Positions 15,120 through 20,607 of a stretch of DNA of 21,602 bases are shown one piece after another. The position numbers were made by a program, and so were the translations under genes. The notes below the pieces were generated by a model. It had not been told where the DNA came from. It was given only the letters and a program-made list of their open reading frames with translations, and searched no databases. Position 1 is the first letter of the stretch; each line of letters opens with the position of its first letter. The DNA lies in NCBI GenBank assembly GCA_016177355.1, contig JACOVL010000059.1:1-21602 (forward strand), given 5' to 3'. Source of the stretch: Betaproteobacteria bacterium. Its GTDB lineage: Bacteria > Pseudomonadota > Gammaproteobacteria > Burkholderiales > SG8-41.

Positions 15120-17123
15120 TTACTTGTCGGGCGGGAGGAAGAGAAACTCCCCTTCTCCATTCAACTTGGCATACTGCGGCGTTTGCCGGTTTTCCGATTC
15201 CACCACCACGCGTTCCTGGATGTAGACCGCAAGCTTGAGGGCCGTCAAACCGCTTCGAGCCGGATCAGCCCAGCCCTCGAGCCCCTTGAGAAAGCTGCGG
15301 GTAAAAATGCCGTGGCCTCCTTCCTCGATCACTTTCTGACCGCCCGTCCCAGCAGTTAAAAGCTGCACCACGGGCTCACGGGTCAGCACGGATAGATCAA
15401 CAGTGGAGTCGGTAGCTATCACATCCCGTTTGGCGGCATACCCGGAGAAACAAGTATCCAGTACGAAGAGGATGTGCTTAGGCGGCAGACGCTGTCCGAT
15501 TTGCGCAAACTCGGCCATGGGCAGCGCACTGAGAGGCAGGTTCGAGGGATCGGCGTCATATGGCAGCAGATAGCCCTCCTCGCCCTTATGCTGCTTCAGT
15601 ACCTGCCCGTGGAGAGCGAAGAAGATCAGCAGTCTGTCATCCCGATTAGTCGACATGAGTTTGCCGTAGATAGCTTTCTGAATGGCCTCTTTGGAAGCTT
15701 TCTCGTTCTGCAGCATCTCAATGTGATCAGGAGGGAAGCCGGCCTTGGGAAGCCCTTCGGCGACAGCCCGTGCGTCCGCCACCGCATAGGATAGTCGACC
15801 GACGTGAGGTGACTTATAGGTATCGACGCCGACGACGATCGCCCACGAATCATTGTAGTAGGTGCGTAGGTCGGCGGCGCGGCGGGGTCGAACGGAACCG
15901 TCTTCTTTCATGACCACCTCGGCTTCACCGATCTCCGGCCGCAGCCGACGGATGTGAATCCGCTTATAAACGATGCCGGACGGCTGATCCGGCTTTCGCA
16001 ATTCATAGTCCACCGGATCACCACCGACTTCTGCAACAATCCTCTTGACGGCGTTATACGTGACTTGGTCCACCAGGACGCGCAGTCCGCCGCGGGCTTG
16101 TCCCTCAAATGCGGCGGCGAGGTTTACGAGGTTGCCAAGAACCGTGAAGTCTTTCACTCGCCCGCTGCCGATGGATCCTATGATCACATTCCCCGTGACG
16201 ATGCCCACCCCGACGTCGAGAAAGTTGAGACTCTCGGCCCGTTTGGTATTCCACTGGTCTCGAAGTTCTGTGAAGCGCTCCACGATGGAGAACGCACAGC
16301 GGACCGCTCGCAACTCGTGATCGCCTTCTCGAAAAAGCGCGAGTACGCCGTCGCCGAGGAATTTGTTCACCAGTCCGTCGTAATGTGTCACCTGGGTCGC
16401 AAGAAGGGTAAGGAACTCGTTGAGGTGCCCTTCAATCTCCTTTGGATCGCCGAGCACTTGAGCCAGCCGTGTAAATCCCCGCATATCGGCGAAGACCACG
16501 GTCATCCGTTCTGCGCGCGCCGAAGACTCAAGTTCCTTGAGCAGGTCGCCAGTCTTTTTGCCAGTCCTTGGCGAGGTGAACAGCCCCTTGTGAGCCAACA
16601 GATCCCGGAAATGCCGTGCATTGCGGATGGCTACAGCGGCATGCGCAGCGAAGTGCTCAAGCAGCATTACATCGCGTGGTGTGTAATTACCCGTAGTCTT
16701 GTTCAGCAGCTGCACGACACCGATACGCTCAGATCCGACGTTGAGCGGCACGCAGATCATCGATTCTGTCTCGTGTTTCGTTTCCTGGTCGACGCCCTTG
16801 AAGTGTTCCGGATCGGACTTCACTGAATGCTGGACCAGGGAATCCCCGCTGCGATAGACCTTCCCGGCGCTGCTGCTTTCGGGAATTCGTTTCGATCCTG
16901 TCTCGCCCATCGTCTCGAGAAGGGACTTCGCGACAGGCCCTATGGCCGCAGCAAAGTAGTATCCTTCTCGCTCGCCGTCTTTCACGATGAACGATGCGGA
17001 TGGAGAATCCGTCAGTTGCCCGGCTCGCTCGAGTATCTTGTGGAGGAGATCGGACAGATCGAGCTCGTAACTCAGCTCTTTCGCACTCTCGACAAGCGCA
17101 AGTAAATCTCCTTGACTCAGCAT
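15120..17123 (-). CDS. GAF - class III nucleotidyl cyclase - caspase (C14) fusion protein
   Basis: 667-residue multidomain signalling protein, start fixed by GGAGG 4 nt before the ATG. Residues 1-170: GAF domain, a small-molecule or partner sensor (MICVPLNVGSERIGVVQLLN). Residues 205-375: class III cyclase with metal ligands Asp213 (VVFADMRGFTRL) and Asp258 (KFLGDGVLALF), Lys254, Thr327 and Asn334; the transition-state Arg expected four residues after Asn334 is Ala338. Residues 420-665: caspase-like peptidase with dyad His505 (FFALHGQ) and Cys558 (LDTCFSG), plus GIFTRSFLKGLEGWAD. It has no membrane segment, so it should be cytosolic. It heads an operon with the LCAT-like lipase. A conflict or regulated-cell-death role is inferred from the domains. 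Confidence 0.92.
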   Translation of the reverse strand: MLSQGDLLALVESAKELSYELDLSDLLHKILERAGQLTDSPSASFIVKDGEREGYYFAAAIGPVAKSLLETMGETGSKRIPESSSAGKVYRSGDSLVQHSVKSDPEHFKGVDQETKHETESMICVPLNVGSERIGVVQLLNKTTGNYTPRDVMLLEHFAAHAAVAIRNARHFRDLLAHKGLFTSPRTGKKTGDLLKELESSARAERMTVVFADMRGFTRLAQVLGDPKEIEGHLNEFLTLLATQVTHYDGLVNKFLGDGVLALFREGDHELRAVRCAFSIVERFTELRDQWNTKRAESLNFLDVGVGIVTGNVIIGSIGSGRVKDFTVLGNLVNLAAAFEGQARGGLRVLVDQVTYNAVKRIVAEVGGDPVDYELRKPDQPSGIVYKRIHIRRLRPEIGEAEVVMKEDGSVRPRRAADLRTYYNDSWAIVVGVDTYKSPHVGRLSYAVADARAVAEGLPKAGFPPDHIEMLQNEKASKEAIQKAIYGKLMSTNRDDRLLIFFALHGQVLKQHKGEEGYLLPYDADPSNLPLSALPMAEFAQIGQRLPPKHILFVLDTCFSGYAAKRDVIATDSTVDLSVLTREPVVQLLTAGTGGQKVIEEGGHGIFTRSFLKGLEGWADPARSGLTALKLAVYIQERVVVESENRQTPQYAKLNGEGEFLFLPPDK

Positions 17124-17555
17124 GTCGCCTCCACGCCTATGGGTCAGGCCCCTAGTTTTTTAGTCGAGCAAAAACAAAACTGATCTAACCTACACATCCG
17201 CTACCGCACATCTTCCAGGAGAGCACTGACATCCTGATGAGGCATGACAAGTGATAAGAGATCCGCACCTGCGGGATTTTCAAAACCCATCCCCTATCAC
17301 TCATCACCGGTTTTGCTTCTTTGTTATGCGCCCATCCTAGTCCCGTGCGGGATGTACTAGAAGGCGGATACCCGAACGTCATAGCGGCGGGCGCTGCGAG
17401 CGGGCACTGTGGGTTGAGAGGGAGAGTGTCTTAAATATTAATAAATACAACGGCTTATGTCGTTTTCCCCTCTGAGAATAACAGGCATCGCTCCGTTTCT
17501 GCTCCTTGCGTTCAGGTGGCGATCATTTTCCATTTGAAACGTGCAAAGGGTCATC
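17124..17555. other. Non-coding spacer upstream of the cyclase-caspase gene
   Basis: 432 bases with no supportable gene. It contains the Shine-Dalgarno site of the cyclase-caspase gene, a GTGATA...TATCAC inverted arrangement around GGGATTTTCAAAACCC (about 17249-17300), repeat B copy 2 (17302-17345), an AT-rich stretch near 17430-17455, and a phrase near 17513-17541 reminiscent of IS21-family non-coding sequence. Any operon promoter must lie here, but I could not single out one. Confidence 0.6.
17302..17345 (+). repeat. Dispersed repeat B, copy 2 (right flank of the cyclase-lipase module)
   Basis: Matches 13551-13591: CATCACCGGTT, then GTTATGCGCCCATCCTAG and CCCG, same orientation. Inverted-repeat sequence (CTATCAC with GTGATA upstream) lies just before it, suggesting a foldable element end. 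Confidence 0.7.
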
Positions 17556-17834
17556 CTACCAATTCATTCTCGCTATAGTAGTGCGGAACAGTTTCACGAT
17601 TCTGGCGCGTTCTTCCTTCTGTGTTGCGGCAGTCTCCTTTTCGGCCCAAATCAATCCGGTTTGCAGTGCGGCGAGCATTTGATCGCGCTGCCTGACCAGC
17701 TTGTCCAACGCGTCAAGCGCCCGATCTGCCACAATGCTAAGGTCATCGTGCGGGAGCTTGTGTTTGTGGAGGAGTTTATGATTGACGAATGCGTCTAGCA
17801 CGTCGTCGGTGAAGTCGGGGCACGAGTAGCTCAT
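17556..17834 (-). CDS. Hypothetical 92-residue helical protein
   Basis: Not recognised. It is probably a real gene because of a strong Shine-Dalgarno site (AGGAG, 6 nt before the ATG at 17834). The product is almost entirely predicted helix, with charged amphipathic stretches (DALDKLVRQRDQMLAALQ and EKETAATQKEERARIVKLF) and two Cys/His-containing N-terminal segments (SYSCPDF, NHKLLHKHKLPHDD). No signal peptide or membrane segment. It lies 432 nt upstream of the cyclase-caspase gene on the same strand, outside repeat B, so it is not clearly part of that operon. Confidence 0.6.
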   Translation of the reverse strand: MSYSCPDFTDDVLDAFVNHKLLHKHKLPHDDLSIVADRALDALDKLVRQRDQMLAALQTGLIWAEKETAATQKEERARIVKLFRTTIARMNW

Positions 17835-17925
17835 TGTTGGCTCCTGTGGAAAATCCTAAGGATCGGGTCTTGAATTAGCTTACATCAACGGTGAGGGAGC
17901 CAGGCTCGAATTATTGCCGCCTTGC

Positions 17926-18058
17926 TCAAGGCACCAGCCTCAGCCGCGGCTCCACCCGCGCGATGCGCTCGTAGTCGCGGTCGCCGTGCAGAAGCACCGC
18001 CCCGTAATCCACGGCCGTTTGCGCGACCAGGCAGTCTATCGCGCTTCTTACGGTGACC
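17926..18058 (-). pseudogene. Truncated duplicate of the vapC at 18987-19388 (C-terminal third only)
   Basis: The minus strand encodes about 43 residues matching the end of the intact VapC-like protein (TVRSAIDCLVAQTAVDYG ... RLRLVP), including the Asp98 and Asp116 equivalents, and ends at the same stop. The DNA block 17919-18057 matches 18980-19118 with about 9 mismatches in 139 bp. No start codon or N-terminal part remains; homology stops abruptly next to the HigA-type gene. Confidence 0.88.
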
Positions 18059-18070
18059 AGTGATTCGCGA

Positions 18071-18424
18071 TCAGCGGCCAGCGGTCATACGGGAACGGCG
18101 CGCAGCGCGCTCACTCATGGGACGTACCGCGAGGCGCATCCCCATCGCCTTGAGCAGCGCCGTCAGGCTCCTGAGCTCCGGGTTGCCGTAGGGCGAGAGC
18201 GTCCGGTAGAGCGTAGTGGCGTTGAGCTTCGCCTCCTCCGCCACGCCGGGCACGCCCCCGAAAGCGCGGGCCATGTGGCGCAGCGCGGTCAGCAGCTCCT
18301 CCTGATCGCCGTCCTCCAGCACGGCGTTCAGGTACTCCGCGGCGAACTCGGGATCGCCGCGGAAGCTTTCCGCGGTCGCCGCCTCGTGGCGGCGGAACGG
18401 CGGTGATTTCGTCTTGCGTTTCAT
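18071..18424 (-). CDS. HigA-type helix-turn-helix antitoxin
   Basis: 117-residue antitoxin of the addiction-module antidote type. The helix-turn-helix region is highly typical: MARAFGGVPGVAEEAKLNATTLYRTLSPYGNPELRSLTALLKAMGMRLAV. The N-terminus (PPFRRHEAATAESFRGDPEFAAEYLNAVLEDGD) also fits. The ATG overlaps the toxin stop by 4 nt (ATGA), giving toxin-first order, as is usual for HigBA. The last dozen residues after VRP (MSERAARRSRMTAGR) are not typical and run to the junction with the truncated vapC copy, so the 3' end may have been replaced during that rearrangement. It should repress through the palindrome at 18750-18763. Confidence 0.88.
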   Translation of the reverse strand: MKRKTKSPPFRRHEAATAESFRGDPEFAAEYLNAVLEDGDQEELLTALRHMARAFGGVPGVAEEAKLNATTLYRTLSPYGNPELRSLTALLKAMGMRLAVRPMSERAARRSRMTAGR

Positions 18425-18741
18425 GGCACTCTCCGCTGATAGTCTTTCCAGCACTCCACCGCGCGCTTGATGTCGGCTTGCTGCGAGCGCTTGTCGCCGG
18501 CGCACAGGAGCAGCACGATGGCCCTTCCCGCCCGCGCGTAATACACGCGGTAGCCGGCGCCGATGTCTATCCGCAATTCCCACACCCCGTCCCGGCAGAA
18601 CTCGTGATCGCCGAAATTCCCGGCGGCCAGCCGGTCCACCCGGCGCTGCACCGCAACCCGCGCCCGCATGTCCCTGAGGCCGTCGAGCCAGTCCTGGTAG
18701 AGATCCCGGCCCGCCGCCGTCAGATAGTGCAGGATGCCCAT
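18421..18741 (-). CDS. HigB-type toxin (RelE/ParE superfamily)
   Basis: 106-residue toxin of the addiction-module killer family: YLTAAGRDLYQDWLDGLRDMRARVAVQRRVDRLAAGNFGDHEF, then GVWELRIDIGAGYRVYYAR and LLLCAGDKRSQQADIKRA. These are the hallmark segments of this HigB-like group, which usually cleaves mRNA on the ribosome. The first gene of the module, it overlaps the antitoxin by 4 nt. The ATG at 18741 lies only 4 nt downstream of the -10 box, so the message may be leaderless. Confidence 0.88.
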   Translation of the reverse strand: MGILHYLTAAGRDLYQDWLDGLRDMRARVAVQRRVDRLAAGNFGDHEFCRDGVWELRIDIGAGYRVYYARAGRAIVLLLCAGDKRSQQADIKRAVECWKDYQRRVP

Positions 18742-18745
18742 GGCA

Positions 18746-18774
18746 ATTATCGCTTATAAGCGAATCTCGATCAA
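18746..18774 (-). promoter_or_regulatory. HigBA-type promoter and palindromic operator
   Basis: On the minus strand: -35 TTGATC (18769-18774), 17-bp spacer, -10 GATAAT (18746-18751). A perfect 14-bp palindrome, TCGCTTATAAGCGA (18750-18763), fills the spacer and touches the -10 box, an ideal repressor site. The toxin start codon follows after 4 nt. Confidence 0.8.
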
Positions 18775-18876
18775 TCCCCCCGGGTTTTTCGGAGAAGCGG
18801 GTCGCCACGAATTTCCGATGACCCGGCGCATACCGACAGGAACGCGCGGGGACAGCGAATGGTTTACTTGTAGCCT

Positions 18877-18949
18877 ACCGAACCGGACCGAACCGGGTCG
18901 GACCAGCGCAAGACATTGATCAAGAAGTATGAAGCCGTAGGATAAGGCC
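18877..18949 (+). repeat. Dispersed repeat A, copy 2, preceded by a 10-bp tandem duplication
   Basis: ACCGAACCGG is repeated in tandem (18877-18886 and 18887-18896). The stretch 18887-18949 then matches repeat A copy 1 (13411-13474) in the same orientation. No coding function seen. Confidence 0.65.
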
Positions 18950-18986
18950 CTTGTACAAAGGGTCACCCATTAACCTGGCGCCTTGC

Positions 18987-19388
18987 TCAAGGCGCCAGCT
19001 TCAGCCGCGGCTCCACCCGCGCGATGCGCTCGTAGTCGCGATCGCTGTGCAGAAGTACCATCCCGTAATCCACGGCCGTTTGCGCGACCAGGCAGTCTAT
19101 CGTGCTTCTGACGGTGACGCCGGCGGCCCGGCAGCGGCGGTACAGGTCCGCCGCGGCGTCATAGGTCTGCAATCCGCGGCGGGGAGCCAGGAACAGCTGC
19201 CCGCGAAGGTAGGCGGAAATTTTTCTTGCGGCATCCGGCTCGCGCACCCCTTGCAGCACCTCCAGATAGATCAGCTCCGTGAGGGCGAACGCTTCGCGCG
19301 CCTCGAGCCGCCCCCGGAAGTATTCGACGGCCCGCGTCGTGCGCCCGGCGAGGAAATCAATCCAGACCGAGGTGTCGACGAGCAGCAC
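18987..19388 (-). CDS. vapC: VapC-type PIN-domain toxin
   Basis: 133-residue PIN-domain ribonuclease. Catalytic acids: Asp5 (LLVDTSVWIDFL), Glu43 (IYLEVLQGV), Asp98 (STIDCLVAQTAV) and Asp116/Asp118 (LLHSDRDYERIA). This is the classic VapC pattern with the CLVAQTA helix. GTG start, sharing its G with the TAG stop of vapB (1-nt overlap). A near-identical copy of its last third lies 1061 bp to the left as a pseudogene, so the locus has been duplicated. Confidence 0.92.
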   Translation of the reverse strand: MLLVDTSVWIDFLAGRTTRAVEYFRGRLEAREAFALTELIYLEVLQGVREPDAARKISAYLRGQLFLAPRRGLQTYDAAADLYRRCRAAGVTVRSTIDCLVAQTAVDYGMVLLHSDRDYERIARVEPRLKLAP

Positions 19389-19588
19389 TATCCGCCCGCG
19401 CGGAGCTTCTTGTGGTCGTAAGCTGGAGCGAGCCCGCCGATGCCGAAAATCTCCCGGACGTCCGGGCGCGAGCGGCCGCGCACGAACTCGCGCAAGGCGA
19501 CGTGGACGGCTTCGCGCTTGGTCTTCGCGCCGGCAAGCTTCATCGCCCGGGCCACGAGCCTGTCGTCAATCACGATGTTGGTGCGCAC
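19388..19588 (-). CDS. vapB: VapB-type antitoxin
   Basis: 66-residue antitoxin: MRTNIVIDDRLVARAMKLAGAKTKREAVHVALREFVR is the standard VapB N-terminus (ribbon-helix-helix-like), followed by a toxin-binding tail containing FGIGGLAPAYDHKKLR. GTG start with AGGAG 5 nt upstream. It is translationally fused to vapC by a 1-nt overlap and is preceded by a clear promoter and repeat operator. Confidence 0.92.
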   Translation of the reverse strand: MRTNIVIDDRLVARAMKLAGAKTKREAVHVALREFVRGRSRPDVREIFGIGGLAPAYDHKKLRAGG

Positions 19589-19599
19589 GGCGGCTCCTG

Positions 19600-19653
19600 T
19601 GTGTATGCGATGTGTATGCGGCGGATTATACCCGCCGGGCGGGAGCGAGTCGA
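19600..19653 (-). promoter_or_regulatory. vapBC promoter with 11-bp direct-repeat operator
   Basis: On the minus strand: -35 TCGACT (19648-19653), 17-bp spacer, perfect -10 TATAAT (19625-19630). Transcription should start near 19618. Two 11-bp direct repeats (TGTGTATGCGA 19600-19610 and TGTGTATGCGG 19611-19621, plus-strand reading) cover the start site, and the Shine-Dalgarno site follows. Confidence 0.75.
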
Positions 19654-19738
19654 CCTCAGGGACTGATCACCTTTTCCTGGCCACAAAAACGGTCTGGCAT
19701 AGCCCGGGGCGGACCCGCACAACGCATGGATCCGGAAG

Positions 19739-19897
19739 TCAGGGAACGACGGGCAGCGCGGCGCCGGTCCTGCCCTCGAGATATTCCGCTTTCAGCTTTT
19801 CCAGGGCGGTCAGGTACTCTTCCATGCTCGAACGATTGTCCTGGTACTCGCGGGTGAGCTTCTGGTGCGCGGCGATGTAGGCTTGGTCGGTCATCAT
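19739..19897 (-). CDS. Small hypothetical protein, 52 residues
   Basis: Not recognised. The frame starts with ATG-ATG (19892-19897) and encodes a highly charged helical peptide, with segments REYQDNRSSMEEYLTALEKL and KAEYLEG, ending PVVP. Codon use follows the local GC-rich style. A -10-like TATAGT lies 7 nt upstream of the first ATG, which would make the message leaderless; no Shine-Dalgarno site is seen. It sits among TA modules on the same strand, so an orphan antitoxin or a short regulatory peptide is possible, but nothing proves it. Confidence 0.5.
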   Translation of the reverse strand: MMTDQAYIAAHQKLTREYQDNRSSMEEYLTALEKLKAEYLEGRTGAALPVVP

Positions 19898-19976
19898 GCG
19901 GAACACTATACGCGCCAGACGCTCGCCAAAAGTGCCAAGCTCGATTTATCCTATTCGAATCCGGCCCTTTTGATTC

Positions 19977-20360
19977 TCAAAAACTGAGTTTGAAATCCAG
20001 CCCGTCTGCGAGCACGACTGGTTTGAGCGGAGACCTGCCTCCTTTCCTGTTCGGAGACTTGGCAGGCTCGAGCGCAACGAATCCATAACGCTCCAGTGTG
20101 TGGAGCGTACGAGTCAGATTGCTTGTCGCGCGTCCAGTGATTTCTTCCAGCTCTGTAATCGATTCTGGATTGTGTTCTCGAATAGCTTGAAGGAGAGCTT
20201 GATTTTCCTCCGATAGCACGCTGGCAAGCGATCGAAGCGAGGTAAACCAGATCTTCGGCTCATCCGGAGACGGTCTGTATTTGCCCCTGGCTATCGCAAT
20301 CGTGCGCGCCTTTATTTCTTCATAGGGCATGATTCCCACTTTCATAGCCTTTCCAGCCAT
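19977..20360 (-). CDS. TumA-like wHTH antitoxin/transcriptional regulator
   Basis: 127-residue protein resembling the HVO_A0114/TumA group of winged-helix regulators. It has an N-terminal region with YEEIKARTIAIARGKYRPSPDEPKIWFTS, then a MarR-like winged helix (LSEENQALLQAIREHNPESITELEEITGRATSNLTRTLHTLERYGFVAL) and a basic wing (KSPNRKGGRSPLKP). The ATG at 20360 is chosen: AAGGAG lies 7 nt upstream and it follows the short upstream frame by 4 nt. In complete modules the toxin gene precedes it; here that toxin is only a remnant, so this may be an orphan antitoxin. Confidence 0.75.
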   Translation of the reverse strand: MAGKAMKVGIMPYEEIKARTIAIARGKYRPSPDEPKIWFTSLRSLASVLSEENQALLQAIREHNPESITELEEITGRATSNLTRTLHTLERYGFVALEPAKSPNRKGGRSPLKPVVLADGLDFKLSF

Positions 20361-20364
20361 CGCG

Positions 20365-20481
20365 CTACTCCTTATCCAGCCGTTTAACGACAAATTTCAC
20401 CACGTGCCCCTTCTCATCGATGACCAGCACTTGCCCATCAAGGTCAAGGAGCGTATCGAGCGAGGGGTCGCGATCCGGCAT
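20365..20481 (-). pseudogene. TumE-like toxin remnant (38 residues, most of the protein missing)
   Basis: The frame reads MPDRDPSLDTLLDLDGQVLV, then DEKGHVVKFVVKRLDKE and TAG. The first 34 residues match the start of TumE-family toxins as I know them (a DLDG..-DEKG-.VKF..KR pattern), which normally run to about 100-120 residues. Here the frame stops right after the KR motif, 4 nt before the TumA-like start codon, with the antitoxin's Shine-Dalgarno site preserved. This looks like an in-frame internal deletion that removed the toxin core but kept antitoxin expression. Two overlapping TATAAT boxes lie just upstream. Confidence 0.6.
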
Positions 20482-20483
20482 TG

Positions 20484-20507
20484 ATTATATTATATCAGTT
20501 ACTGATA
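20484..20507 (-). promoter_or_regulatory. Promoter -10 boxes and palindromic operator of the TumE/TumA-like module
   Basis: Two overlapping TATAAT hexamers on the minus strand (20489-20494 and 20484-20489). Directly upstream is a perfect inverted repeat, TATCAGT-T-ACTGATA (20493-20507), placed where a repressor would block RNA polymerase. The start codon at 20481 is so close that the transcript may be leaderless. Confidence 0.65.
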
Positions 20508-20607
20508 AGTTCACTGCTGCGAGGAGGCATCCCGCACGGTTGATTATGTATTAACTAATTGATTTATAATGTAATATATTGTAATGGGTAAACCACTCTA
20601 CCCCTGC

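Noticed and set aside
13551..17345. Integron attC sites at the GTTATGC words in repeat B
   Set aside because: GTTATGC deviates from the R' consensus GTTRRRY, no matching R'' box was found at a suitable distance, homology continues past the box, and no integrase gene is in the window. The repeat is real but the attC reading is not supported.
18754..18966. 70-codon minus-strand ORF upstream of the HigBA-type module
   Set aside because: It covers repeat A copy 2 and the HigBA-type promoter, with no start signal or recognisable protein.
19279..19857. 192-codon plus-strand ORF
   Set aside because: It is antisense to vapB, vapC and the 52-residue frame; the Arg/Ser-rich product is a shadow translation.
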